Origin: Populus alba
Lineage: Eukaryota; Streptophyta; Magnoliopsida; Malpighiales; Salicaceae
Direction: 5' to 3'
DNA length: 64,000 bases
Assembly: GCF_005239225.2 (NCBI RefSeq)
Contig: NC_133286.1
Location: 18,118,572-18,182,571, forward strand
The notes beneath the pieces are model-generated. The model ran no database searches. It had not been told where the DNA came from and saw nothing but the letters and a program-made list of their open reading frames with translations. The number at the start of each line of letters is the position of its first letter. Within the stretch, counting starts at the first letter, position 1. Of the stretch, positions 1-11,343 are shown in pieces. The position numbers and the translations under genes were made by a program.

Positions 1-175
1 TGCAAACAATTATTGTTGCTTGAAATTTGGAGGTCTATGTTGCTGATTTCCATAGTTTAACTGGTTTCAAGATTACACATTTGTGTGCATAAACTAACAA
101 CAATATGAAATAAACGCGCAATAAAATCTCATCTTTATTTAACCAGGTCTTGAAATGAGATGGTCTGTATCAACC

Positions 176-2168
176 TCAACGAGTTTTGGTCCTTTTCTGG
201 CCATGAACTTGGACTGCTGAGCAAATCTTTTTCCAACAACGCATAGCGATGAGCGAGGGAATTACAACCCAGGAGGCATTTGCACCAATATAGTATACAT
301 AATAGTGGTATGGACTGGTAGCAAAATGATCACCTTCCAAGTAGGCAGTTAAGAAATACACAGCTGTTCCATAGAGCTGTCCCAGACAAACAGCAAACTG
401 AAGTATGTAGCTGTACGATTTTCCTGAAGCAATAGCATACCTGCCAAGTGTCAGCAAGCAACACTGTTAAGAATTAAGAGATTGAAGGTAGATAATATGG
501 AGTCAACGGACACTTGAACAGAATAAATTAATCTTATTCAAGATGCTGAGGAAAGTGAAATCATACACTGCCAGGAGGCTAGCTGGTCCCTCGAGAACAG
601 CAGTCAATCCTTCAACAGTAACTGTTGCAGCATCCCTTGCTGCATATCTTGAATCACCTTTGCTATATTCTTTCCCTGCTCGAAAGATAATGAGAACTGT
701 TATCTACCAAAGATTAAGAATTCCATTTCTCTCTCTCATGTAAGACAATTAAAGAGTTATTACAATGACCTCTCAACTGCAAATACTGCTTAATACCAGA
801 GATGAAAAGAAAGTATATGAATAAAAGAGAAAACAAAGAGGTACTTACAAACTTCAGCCAGATAATGAGCAGTCTTGTCCTTGTAAAATTCTGGAGAGAA
901 AGCAAAATAACCCTCGAGAATCAAGTGCGTGAGACCAGTGAAAGCCCACCAGCACATGAGCAACCTATTCATTTTTGTTATTTTACGAGACATTCCTGGA
1001 ATCGGAGAAATAGCCTATAGTAATTAATAACTCACAGAATGTTCAATTCTCTAGATGTAACTTCATTAAATTAATGAAATAGAGAGTACAGGCTAGAACA
1101 CAGTAATCACAAAGGAGCAGGGTTCAAAACAAATGTTGTAATGAAATCTAGTGTGGAAATATGCTAGCAACCAAAAACTAACACGGATCAAAGAAAATGT
1201 TGCATTTGCGAAAATTTGAAGCCGACAATGAAGCTTCAAAAGAACATCTAAACAAGAAACAGTTCACTTCCTTTCTTTGCTTGACTTGACCATATAGACC
1301 AGAATCCATATAATGACTGTCAGTTATGATCACATGCCAGGACAATTAAGAACACTGTCAGCGGATAACGTTTTAATCCATAAAGTAGTGAGAACCTGCT
1401 TTACACTTGCAGGTCTTATTAGAAGAGGCCGCATAGCTCTATCTTTAGGAGAGAAGAAAAACACAGAGTTCAAATCCTAATCTAATTCAAATGGTTACAG
1501 AACAAGAAAAGATAAAGACATTAATTCTCCACTGGGAAAGAATTGCAATTCCAAATCCAAAGTGAGAAATAAGTTCGTCTCCTTTTTTTACCTTATATTT
1601 TTCGTTGACTCTTTTTTTTTTCTTTTTAGTGCAATGTCTCTGCCAGAAGGGTAGCCCGACTAGGCAACAGCCATTAATGACTGACTAGTGAGATCTATGC
1701 ATAAAATATTTAAGTGGGAAACTGACAGAGACTTCCTGTAAGACCATCCACAGACAGAAACAGTTTAGCTTCTGTAGCCATTTAAGAATACTCTAAAAAG
1801 ATCCAGTATCTAATCGAAGGTTGAGATTAAAGTAGGCCATACAAAATTGTTTGCGCTTCAAAATCTATATTTACTGCAACTGCTATATAAATCAAAACTC
1901 GAACCAGCAAGATTCAGTAAAGGGAATATATGAATTCTCAATTCATTATAGTTAATGAAAACCCACTATCAGTCTTGGAAAAAAGAAAGGCTCGTTGAAA
2001 TAAAAACAGAGGAAAGGGGGGCAAACCAGAGAGGATCCAGATGAGAGAGACGACAAGAACGGAGGTGAGTAAATAGACACCGACAATGGTGGATTGAGTG
2101 AGAAAATTAGGAACATAGCCAGGCAGTTTCAGATCTCTTGGTGCGTATGGATGCGGCTGCCCCTCCAT
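176..2168 (-). CDS. HYD1: Sterol delta8-delta7 isomerase (EBP/HYDRA1 type), four exons
   Basis: This gene encodes the ER membrane enzyme that moves the delta8 double bond to delta7 in sterol biosynthesis. Coding exons on the minus strand are 2168-2027, 995-849, 675-567 and 440-176, all with GT/AG borders. They sum to 663 nt, giving 220 residues against roughly 220 for the Arabidopsis enzyme. The N terminus [20 protein letters not shown] and the central [16 protein letters not shown] block are typical of the family. His71 and Glu75 in that block correspond to the conserved catalytic-region His and Glu of EBP proteins. Several hydrophobic spans (about 28-47, 62-78 and two in the last exon) fit the multi-pass fold, and the basic C-terminal tail is in place. 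The first donor (GTTTGC) is weaker than the others, so the exon 1 edge is the least certain. The start is the first ATG and matches the family N terminus. No lesion is seen. Confidence 0.93.
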
Positions 2169-3074
2169 TTCGCTTCTTTGCCTCAGCCTCTCTTACAGTT
2201 TAGTTTGGTTAAGCTGTTCTTTAGTCTCCTGTGGTTTTGGAACTTCTATGAGTGTGTAACTTGTTTTTTGAATTTCTATTGGGTCGGATTGGATCGGATC
2301 CGAATCAGACGTCATGGCGTGTCCCACATTGAGGCGGGCAGGCTGTACTCCTGTTCCACTCTTTTTAACGTTTTCTCCATCCTGTCTTCTCTGTTTTTCT
2401 TTTAAGCAAATGCTATGCTTGCACTTCTAATTTTAAAGAGTTTCTGTCTAACGTTATGTTATAAAACTTTTTTATGATACATATGTTGTAGAATCACTAA
2501 TAATTTGAATAATAGAATCTAATACCAATTCATATTGTTTTTTCTAGTTTAGTTATAAGAGAATTGTATGTAAAATACTATAATTATGTGACCAAACTAA
2601 AAACCAAAGATATAAACAAGTATGCTTGAATAATAACTACATAAGTCATATTTAAACTAGATTATTAAAAATATTTATTAATTGAAACACTTAGAATCTG
2701 GTTAGATAAAGTTATGTTGTTGTTAAAAATTAATTTTTTATTTTTAAAGTTTTATTACTCATCTCTTAATGTAAATAAAATGATTATAAATCCTTTTGGG
2801 ATTTTAACACAACATTGATTAGGTGTATTACTAAACAACATACATAAACTCTAAAAAATATGACTCAAAATATCTATACAATATAATAGAATCTAAACTC
2901 TAGAGTAGAAGAAAAAACCAAGATGAACTTAAGAAAAGTAATCTAAAAAATTAAGGTGAGAAAGGGTCCATAAAATTTATGTTTCGCATTTTTTCTTAGG
3001 CTCATTTCTTATAATGGGTTTTGAAGTTAAAATTGATGTAGAATTAATTATGTTAATTACCACAATTAATTCCC
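2169..3074. other. HYD1 upstream region and AT-rich spacer
   Basis: The first ~240 bases upstream of the HYD1 start are less AT-rich and probably contain its 5' UTR and core promoter. Beyond ~2410 the sequence is AT-rich, with no convincing gene. The far end merges with decayed copia sequence. Confidence 0.5.
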
Positions 3075-3168
3075 ACCATTTATTAGACATAATTATCAAC
3101 CATAAAGTAAAACTAACATGATAGTTTTTTATTTTAAAATCTAACTTTCTTGCTTGAATAGAAAAAAT
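3075..3168 (-). pseudogene. Ty1/copia reverse-transcriptase fossil, distal segment
   Basis: Read on the minus strand this stretch continues the reverse-transcriptase frame found at 8850-8193 on the other side of the hAT element. It decodes to a degraded match to the conserved stretch ending in SC-x-FY, followed by VDNYV. Stop codons replace conserved codons and the frame is shifted near the YVDD-like region. It abuts the target duplication of the hAT exactly. Known: copia pol carries this segment just before the YVDD catalytic motif. Inferred: this is the same fossil copy, split by later insertions. Confidence 0.7.
3161..3168. repeat. Left 8-bp target-site duplication of the hAT element
   Basis: GAAAAAAT immediately precedes the terminal TAGGGGTG and is repeated exactly at 8185-8192. 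Confidence 0.93.
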
Positions 3169-4036
3169 TAGGGGTGATCATTTCCGGTTCGGTTCGGTTT
3201 TTCCCCAAAAAAAGCAACCAAACCGGAAAAAAAAAAAAAAAAAAAAAACCCGAAACCGAACCGGACCCGGCCCAAACCGGCCGGTTCCGGTCCGGTTTTT
3301 AAGCCAAAAAACCGGACAAACCTATATGCATTTTTGGGCTTTTTTTGGCTTTTTAATGGGCTTCTAATGGATTTCTAGTGGGCTTACAATTAAATTTGCT
3401 ATTATCTCATTTTCTTTGAAGATTCCAAATATATTTAATTTTTTTACCCTTAAATATTCAATTGTATTAAATTATTATTATCAATCTTATGTTTATTAAT
3501 TTTTTTGGCCATTAAATATTCATTTATATGAAATTATTAGTGTGTGTTCAATATATTTTTAACTTACTAATATTTTTCTACTTCCGAAAAGTTTAAATAA
3601 ATAACACACACTCACAATCACACACCAATAAGTTAAAATCCAAATTACAAAATACAAACCATTGCCTTCAAACTTCAAAGGGCTTAACAAAAAAACAACA
3701 AATAACATTATCATAAAACACTTCAAGCCATAAAAAATAAATCTTCATGTGCACATCATCTCAATAAAAAAGCACTTCAAGAGCATTGCACTTTGATTCC
3801 TGAAATTCATAATCTAGAATTATAACATAATAAATTAAATCAGAAGATATAAAAATTAAAAAATATATATTTATACCATACGTTTTCAATACATGCATCA
3901 CAAATTCACAATTTGTGAACTAATTATCATCCGTTGCTAAATGCAACTTTCCACCAAACTCTACAAAATAAAATATTAAACATGTTAGAATAAAAATGTG
4001 TTAATTAATAAATAATAAAATAAAATGTGTAAGTTT

Positions 4037-6178
4037 TTAAGAAACGTTACCTGATTCAAGGTTTTCGTAGGTTTCCAAATCATTCATCAATGTTGTATTA
4101 TTAGTTGAAATTGAACCATGATGCAACCAATTTTGACAACAAATAAGTGCTTGAACTGTTGCTGGAGATAGAGAACTTCGAAATTGGTCGAGTATACGAC
4201 CACCTGTGCTAAAGGCTGATTCGGAAGCCACTATGGATGTAGGAATAGCAAGAACATGTTGTGCAACTTTCGAAAGTATCTTATATTTTAAAGCATTAAT
4301 TTTCCACCAACCCAAAATATCTAATTTATCATCATCAGGATCCTCACAACCATCACTCAAATACCTCTCAACCTCATTTCTATTTTCCACACTATCTTCC
4401 TCTTGTAAGTGCCTTTTGAACCGAGCTAAAGTGTTAACATCTACCTCCATGTCATCAGTAGCATCATTATCATCTTGTTTATGCCTATTATCATCCACCA
4501 CTTCATTGCCTATCAAATAAAACTCATACAAGCTCACCAAATTATCTTTCACCTTTTTTGTTAGCAATTGTGCTTTGTCATAAGTATACAACTCACCAAA
4601 ACAAAATTTTACATATTTCAACTTAAGACGAGGATCCAAAACATTAGCCACATACAATAAAAAATTCTGATTTGCTCCACAACCCCAATACTTCTCAAAC
4701 TTACTCATCATGTTAATCGTCATTCCATTCAAAAGATTATCTCTACTTTTACACAATTGCAACAAGTTTGTATGCATGAAAATCAATTCATTGAAGAAAG
4801 AATTTGATGTAACATGCAATGAGCCAGAAAATTTCAATGTAACCATGTAAAAGATCTTTAAAAACTTCAGCAAAGTTTTAGCATTTTCCCAATCCTCCAA
4901 ACTAGGCGGCCCTATGTTTTTTTTATTCCCCTTTGAATCAACCTCCAAAAAGTAACTCATATACCTAGATTCACTTTGACTTAACCTCATAAAGACCTTT
5001 TCAAACTTTTCCGCAGCTTCTAACATAAGATAAGTTGAATTCCATCGAGTTGCAACATCCAAACACAATGATTTCTTACACTGTATATGCAACTTTTCTG
5101 CACACTTTTTAAATGCAAGTAGCCTAGAGGGTGAAGATCTCACAAACCTAATTGCATTTCGAATCTTAACAACCGAAACATTCATCTCTTTCAAACCATC
5201 ACATACAATGAGGTTGACAATGTGTGCACAACATCTAACATGCAAATGTTCATTTGACAATATATTAGTTGGCCAATCTTTCATCACATTCTTCAAATAT
5301 GAAATAGTAACACTATTAGAGCTTGCATTGTCTACTGTAACAGTTAAAAGTTTATCAATCCCCCAATCTAACAAACAATTCTCAATAACCTGACCAATTG
5401 TCTCACCCATATGATTGGAAACTTGACAAAAATTCAGAATTCTTTTATGCAAATTCCATTCATTATCAATCCAATGAGCCGTTAAGGACATATAGTTAAT
5501 GTTTTGGATTGATGTCTATGTATCTGTTGTTAAGTATAATCGTTGACCCTTAAGAGCTCTCTTTAATCTTTCCTTCTCTTCAACATAAAGTTTCAAACAA
5601 TCTCTCATAATAGTGAAACGAGAAGGAATGTCAAATCTAGGCTGCATGGTCCTAGAATATAATTTAAACCCCTTACCCTCCACAAAATTAAAAGGCAACT
5701 CATCAATTATAACCAATTTCACTAGTGCCTTTCTGCATTCATCATAATCATAACCTATTGCCTTAAGAGTTCCCACACTTCGATCTCCTAATTCACCCCC
5801 TACTTTATTAGGTTCTAATAGCAAAAATTTTTGCTTCTTATCAACCACAAAAGGAAACTTTTTGCATACTTTCAAATGACTCCACATATTACTTGTCCCA
5901 TTAATAATAGTATAACATGCATAATCCTTTCCACAATAATTACATTCAGCTCTAGGGGTTTTAGGATCACCATCAAGATTTGTAAAATGATCCCAAATTT
6001 GTGACTTTTTTTTATCAACATTTCTTTTCCTAGATGCAAGGACTTGAAGTTGTTTACCTTTAGTATCCGTGGTGGATCCTACAGTAGTTGATGTTGGGTT
6101 AGTGTTTGAAGATGTGGTAGTTGATGATGTTGGGGTAGTGCCAGTGGATGAAGCATTTTGATTTTGAAGGTTTTCCAT
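4037..6178 (-). pseudogene. hAT transposase with one internal stop codon
   Basis: The frame runs from the ATG at 6178 to the stop at 4037-4039 without a shift, which would give 713 residues, a normal size for a plant hAT transposase. Codon 221 (5516-5518) is TAG, at a position where relatives carry Trp just after LTTDT. Visible parts are a Ser/Thr-rich N terminus (10-40), a BED zinc finger (about 55-107; Cys79, Cys82, His101, Cys105), and the RNase-H-like core with Asp219 of LTTDT and Asp283 of TVDNASSN. Near the C terminus is the dimerisation region with IPTSIVASESAFS, whose Glu is the expected third catalytic acid. Apart from the stop, no lesion is seen. As written it yields a 220-residue BED-finger peptide that could bind element ends, which is inference. 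An ATG at codon 230 could start a separate 484-residue product. Confidence 0.93.
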
Positions 6179-6967
6179 CTGTAATTACCAAATACAAACT
6201 CCTTGGTTAGTTTACAGAATCAAATGCAAACAGAATAATGAATACTTCCATTCAAAGAGCAGTTTACCCAAATCAAATTCAAATCAAATAATCTCATGAT
6301 AAACAAGATAGCAAAATGCCATATTGGAATGATGTTTCATGGCTGCAAATTTCAGTAGACATGAAACCAAGACAGAACAAAATTGTCTAAGAACTAAAAT
6401 CACAAACACCAAGGCATTAAAGTTGAGAATTCAGCATTAAGACAACCTTTTATTCTGCTTTCTTTAACTCCACATTACAGTAATTTATTGAACGGAAACA
6501 AGTTTTTATTCTTTCGAAATATGCTTTAATAGTATCTTTTGAAATGTTTACGCTGCATAATTTAATTTTATGTATTTTCTCAATACTGTAAACAAAATAA
6601 AAAAATAATTATTTTTTATGTAAATATTCTTTTATTAGAGTGAAGTTAAACTTATTTATATTGCACACTTTAAATGCCTTCTGACTATAATAATAATGTC
6701 TTTTACCACGAATAAAACAGTTATGATTCTAAGTTTCTAACCACAGTCATAAGATAATATTAACAATAGAAAATGCTATTTAGTATTATCATGAGTAATT
6801 AAATTATTACAATAATAATAGTTTGTTTAATAGTACTGACATCAAAGAAACTCTACTATTATAAAGTAGTGTTATTTACAAACACACAAGTTAAATTACT
6901 TTTCAAGATATAATTTTGCTTCATTAAATGTAAAATAAAAATTTACAACCACTACAGTAAAACATCT

Positions 6968-7107
6968 CTAAATATTGTGTTCTCAGTTATGAACAATTTA
7001 CTTAACATTTATTAAAACAATAAAAATAAATAAATTACTAAATATTGTGTTATCAGTTATGAACAATTTACTTAAGTTTTATTAAAACAATATAAATAAC
7101 TAAATTA
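6968..7107. repeat. 70-bp tandem duplication inside the hAT element
   Basis: AATATTGTGTTCTCAGTTAT at 6971 recurs with one change at 7041. Both copies continue through ACAATTTACTTAA and an A-rich tail. The period is 70 bp with two copies. Confidence 0.75.
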
Positions 7108-7253
7108 CTTTAATTTTACTCCATACATTTTCGTTCCTTTCCAAGCTATATATATATAGAATATTCCATATTTTGACAACTAGAACAAGTCAGAATTTCA
7201 TTAAATTTTATTGAATAATAAGATTTGAATCAAGGGCTTTTTTTCCCTTGCAG

Positions 7254-7357
7254 CAGGTCAAGTTTTATGCAGCTTTGCCCGTCATGGTGGTGGTTATCCT
7301 CACAGCACGGTGGCCCATGACATTCTCCGCCCAACACAGAAAAACAAGTTAATTCAG
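7254..7357 (+). other. Exon-like GC-richer island inside the hAT element
   Basis: In otherwise very AT-rich DNA this ~104-bp stretch is bounded on the plus strand by a pyrimidine tract with TTGCAG and by CAGGTAAGCA, a near-ideal acceptor/donor pair. No frame through it is recognisable. It could be a captured host exon, part of the transposase 5' region on the other strand, or chance. Confidence 0.3.
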
Positions 7358-8184
7358 GTAAGCAAGCAATCCAGTCTTTAATTCACAAAACAGAAACAAG
7401 AAATGACAAATTCAGCCAATATGATCCAGTACTCAACATACAACCGCAAACCAGAATTCCCCAAACCAGAAGGCAAAAGTCAAAAAAATTAGCTTAACAG
7501 TTAACAATATTAAAATTAACAATAACCTTAACCGAATTAATTAATTAGAAAAGGGGGGAAAAACATAGAATAAGAAATTGGTGACAGCATAGGTTAAGTC
7601 ATAAAAAATGACAGTATTGATATGCCATTCTAGATGGTTGTGTACCTAACAGTGGAGTTCTTACTGTGGATGAGAGGCTTTTCCTTCCCTTTATTGGTCT
7701 AGCTTTTCAAAGTTTTGCCCCCTTCTTGAGGTTTGTTTGTGTAAAAAGGTTGCTGTTAATTCTTCTCTTCTGTAGCAGTTTGTCAGTGTCGGTGAGTAGT
7801 GAGAGTGAGAGTCTGAGAGCTGAGACTGAGAGGAGAGAAAGAGAATCGAGACTCCAAGAGGCGAGAGATTGAAAGTTTATTGTTCAGTGTTTTAGACTTT
7901 TAGGGTTAGAACTTAGAATTAGCGGAGAGAAGAGAGAGGGGCGCGGCGTGAACAAAATTTTCTATTTATAGCAGGGCGGAGTGGATTCCTTTTTTTTAAA
8001 CCGGTTCGGTCCGGTCCGGTTACCCGGTTTTTTCACTGCAAAACCGAAAACCGAACCGAACCGGAGTTTTTTCTATATAATCTAATCGGTTTACTCGGTT
8101 TTATTATTCGGTTCGGTTTTTTCGGTTAAATTTTTGTCGGTTTTATCGGTTTACTCGGTTTTTCAGTTTTTTTGCACACCCCTA

Positions 8185-8192
8185 GAAAAAAT
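8185..8192. repeat. Right 8-bp target-site duplication of the hAT element
   Basis: GAAAAAAT directly follows the terminal CACCCCTA and is identical to 3161-3168. Confidence 0.93.
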
Positions 8193-8221
8193 CATGTCAT
8201 TGTTTAGGTGTTTATTCAAAT
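8193..8221 (-). pseudogene. Ty1/copia reverse-transcriptase fossil, middle sliver
   Basis: This short segment lies between the hAT duplication and the TRIM. On the minus strand it decodes to TPKQ-stop-H, the remnant of the conserved copia stretch around TPKQWH. It joins in order the segments at 8513-8850 and 3075-3168. A stop (TGA) replaces Trp. Confidence 0.72.
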
Positions 8222-8512
8222 TGATGTAGAATAATATAAATCGTATATTAAGATCTCACCTAACAGCTTGAGTTTTTGGGTTGAATTGGTTTTTTAACAT
8301 GGTATCAGAGTCTTGATGACTAAGTGATCACGAGTTCAAATTTCACCATCCCCATTTATTTGATAAAAATTAAGTATAATGTAATGTGAGCCTGTGCAAA
8401 TTTCAAGACCAAAGAGCTCTCATTTAAGGGGGTGTGTTGTAGAATAATATAAATCATGTTTTGAAATTTCACCTAACAGTTTTAACTTTTAGGTTGAATT
8501 GGTTTTATGACA
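8222..8512 (+). mobile_element. TRIM (miniature LTR retrotransposon), 291 bp
   Basis: Two 78-bp direct LTRs (8222-8299 and 8435-8512), each starting TG and ending CA, flank a 135-bp core with no coding capacity. The core starts with TGGTATCAGAG, complementary to the initiator tRNA-Met 3' end (primer-binding site), and ends with the purine tract AAGGGGG. Flanks CAAAT and CAAAC look like a 5-bp target duplication with one change. It sits inside the copia fossil and would have needed enzymes from another element. Related fragments occur near 23870-24740. Confidence 0.85.
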
Positions 8513-8850
8513 CAAACCATAAAAATGACTTGATAAGTTTCCAAACTTTTTTTTTTATTCTTTAACAATAAATCTCTCAGGATATTTCATATATATACCT
8601 TTTTGTGAAGGCCTCCATTTAAAAAAGCTTTTTTTTACAATTATTCGATGTATTGCAATCTTATTAATAGTTATGGTAGCTATTAATGCTTGTATAAAAT
8701 TTATTCTTAACACAAGGTGAATACATGTTAAAATAGTCCACACCTTTTGTGGTTTGAATCCTTTAACAACAAATTTTAGTTTATATTTATCAATAGTTTC
8801 ATAAATTTTCATCTTTATTTTGAAGATTCACTCATGATCTAGTGGTTTTT
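8513..8850 (-). pseudogene. Ty1/copia reverse-transcriptase fossil, proximal segment
   Basis: The minus-strand translation shows a degraded copia RT: (stop for Trp)IFKIKMK, TIDKYKLKFVVKGFK, then a region like the family's DVKTAFLNG block (KKSFFKW), IYMKYPERFIV, a stop, and finally FYGL next to the TRIM. Several conserved residues are replaced and stops interrupt the frame. The LTRs, integrase and gag of this copy are not recognised nearby. Confidence 0.8.
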
Positions 8851-11060
8851 TCTGGGTGAAAAATTTAATAGTTCTCATGTATGATTGTGCACAATAAATC
8901 CAATTTTATCGCCGATTGTTTTTTTTTTTCTTAAATAGCTTTAGGACAAGGTATTGCTTCGGAGCAACTTTGAAGTGTGTATTTTAACAAATATATTAAA
9001 AATTAGGATCAAACACTTTCATCACTTCCTTTTTTTTATTTTCCCCCCGCTCAACTTCATCATTATCATCATCATCTTTCAATTGACAATAACTATTTGA
9101 GCTCATTTCAATCATTTTTTTAAATGATTAAATTTTTTATGCTTTCTTAGTATTTTCACCAATAAGCTATAACACTATTTTCAATATGAGCTACGGTAAA
9201 CAACATTTATAAATATCTTTATCACTAGATAAATTAGATGGACAAGTTCCCCCATTTTGTTTATCAATTCTCTTACACATTGTTCCTCCCATACCTAACG
9301 AATTCAAGCATGGATCGTCTCCAAACCATACAAGATACTTGTTTTGCAGGAGAAGAATAACCCAAATTATCCCCGTCCAATCTTAAGCCCAAACTCCAGC
9401 CCCAAACATCTTTTAGTGCAGCCCATGAAAAGCCCAGATTTCTCAACTTCATCAATGGGGATGTCTTAGATATATTTTTATTAACGAATGGACGACGCTT
9501 AAATAACATCAATGTTCTTTTTTTAAGAAGAGGCACTGTAAAGTTTCTTATTTTTTTTTAAAAGGTTTTGAGTTCCATTTTTTTTCAAGAAACTTTTTTT
9601 TCTTTTCATAATTTGAATAAATAGGCTCATAACGTAACTTTTTTTTGTCAAGTATATGCAATTTATTATTGATTGACTTGATTTTGTGCAAGCGAGTGCT
9701 TGACATGAACGAGTGCAAGCATGTCACCATATTTCTATGATAGAAAAAAAATTGGATTTTTTTTCCGGGAAAAAAAATAATGTATAAACATTTTACTTGA
9801 TATTTATGAAAATATAACTTATCGATTAAATAATAATTTTTTTAATTTTAAAATAATATCGAATATACTTAAAGCAATTAAAATATATGCTTATAACATA
9901 TATGTATGTGTGTGTATATATATTCTAAGATATTTATAAACTTCATGACGTCACATTTAGTAAATATTTATTTGGTTAAGTAATTAAATATCATATATAA
10001 TCAGAGATAATGAATTTATTAAGAATAAATAAATTTTTTTTTTTTATAAATTACTTACATATTATAATATTAATTATGAAATGAAACATAAAATAAAAGA
10101 ATCAATGCTAAAATTCTTACAACCAATAAAAAATTCGAAGAGTAGAAGAAAGCGAAATCATTTTCAATCGGGGCCCATGGGCCATGGCAGTTCAGCTCGA
10201 TATATATATATATATATAAAAGAAACACATTTGGTAATAAAAAAAAATTAACAGAGGCCAAGACAGGAAACGAAAGATGAAAAGAACGTGCTGCTTTTGG
10301 AGCCAAAGATTCTCCAAAGACACGTCGGGAGCTGCAATTGCATCGCTGTCGTGTAATTACTTTTTGACTCCCTTTTCCCAGAGCTGTTCCCAAGCCCACG
10401 GCAGCCATAATCCCTCTCTGTTATTCTTTTATTTCTGGGCTACGAAACAAAAATCTAAGGACTCTAAAAATGATTTTTCATCTAAATTTCTAAAGAAACA
10501 GTGAAACACGATTCCATTTTGCATAATTTTTGTTTTTAGCAGAAGCAGTGGTAGCTGCAACGAGAAAGTTATTTAGTTTGGCTTAATGTAGAATTGAAGA
10601 AAAAGAAAAGGAAAAAACCAAGATGAGCCTTATCTCATGATACAGCTACGTACTGTATCCAGAAAGAGATGAACAGGAGAGTGCATGGACAGAGTGGATG
10701 TCCTGTGATGCTGTTAAGCGGATCATGCAGATTGCATATTTTTAGCTGTAGATTACATAAGACGAAGCTTCTGCAGGGTAGAATGCAGCTTGGGGCACGT
10801 TATTAGCTATTTTTTTTTTTTTTTTTTTTTTCGGTTTGAAGATTTAAACCCAAGTTGAGGAAACAACCAGAGCTTAATTTGATTATTGCTGGGGTAACCA
10901 CGAGTAGAGAGGTAGCAGTACCACAAAGGTAGAGCTGGATTATTATTATAATTATTTTTATTATACTCCATCGTTAAAACCGTCGATCCAAAAAGTTATT
11001 TCTATTTTTTCCTTAAATAAAAAATAAGCAATAAGGAATTGCCACGGAAGCAAAGACACG
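8851..11060. other. AT-rich spacer upstream of the palmitoyltransferase gene
   Basis: Mostly AT-rich sequence with a short TA microsatellite near 10200-10218 and a poly-T tract near 10809-10831. A less AT-rich patch at about 9280-9440 and another at 10140-10410 contain short open frames without recognisable family features. I see no gene I can support. Confidence 0.5.
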
Positions 11061-11170
11061 GCTGTTCTTCTTGTCTCAGCTCTGTCTTTCCCTGGTTTTG
11101 CCTTTTCCTTCCCCTCCGTCGCCCTCTCTTTCACCTCCGATCGAGAGATTCTCTCCTCACCTCCTTCCAG

Positions 11171-11258
11171 GTTAAATAAGAGATTTCTTTTCCAACGTGT
11201 ACCTTGCCTCCCTTCTTTTGCATTTTGTCCTTGACATTTCGGTTTTTTTTTCCTGCAG
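11171..11258 (+). other. Probable 5'-UTR intron of the DHHC gene
   Basis: CTTCCAG/GTTAAATAAG at 11171 and TTTCCTGCAG/GTTTGGG at 11258 fit a donor and acceptor 88 bp apart in a pyrimidine-rich leader before the coding exon. Confidence 0.45.
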
Positions 11259-11304
11259 GTTTGGGAAGCGGTGACAAATCCTTAGATCTTCTTGTCCATT
11301 GTAA

Positions 11305-11328
11305 ATGAGGAGATCCGAGGGTGAGTGA
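11305..11328 (+). other. Short upstream ORF (MRRSEGE) before the DHHC start
   Basis: ATG at 11305 opens a seven-codon frame that ends at TGA 11326-11328, 15 bases before the proposed main start at 11344. If the leader is transcribed as inferred it could dampen translation. The same bases contain GGTGAGTG, which resembles a splice donor, so part of the leader might be intronic. Confidence 0.4.
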
Positions 11329-11343
11329 AAAAGAAATATTTAG

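Larger units (their letters stand above)
3169..8184 (-). mobile_element. hAT-superfamily DNA transposon, 5016 bp
   Basis: The element begins TAGGGGTGATCA and ends, on the opposite strand, TAGGGGTGTGCA. It is flanked by identical 8-bp duplications (GAAAAAAT), the length expected of hAT elements. Both subterminal regions (about 3180-3310 and 7995-8165) are packed with short CCGGTT/CGGTTCGG motifs in both orientations, as expected for transposase-binding arrays. The interior holds one minus-strand transposase frame (4037-6178) broken by a single stop. A pyrimidine-rich leader (minus strand, about 7960-7780) probably marks the transcription start. The perfect duplication indicates a fairly young insertion. 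Only the first 8 bases or so of the terminal repeats match well. Confidence 0.95.

Noticed and set aside
2094..2405. 103-codon plus-strand frame
   Set aside because: It overlaps the first exon and promoter of the minus-strand sterol isomerase gene and has no family resemblance.
7666..7872. 68-codon plus-strand frame ending in Ser/Glu/Arg-rich sequence
   Set aside because: It is the complement of the pyrimidine-rich leader of the hAT transposase transcript.
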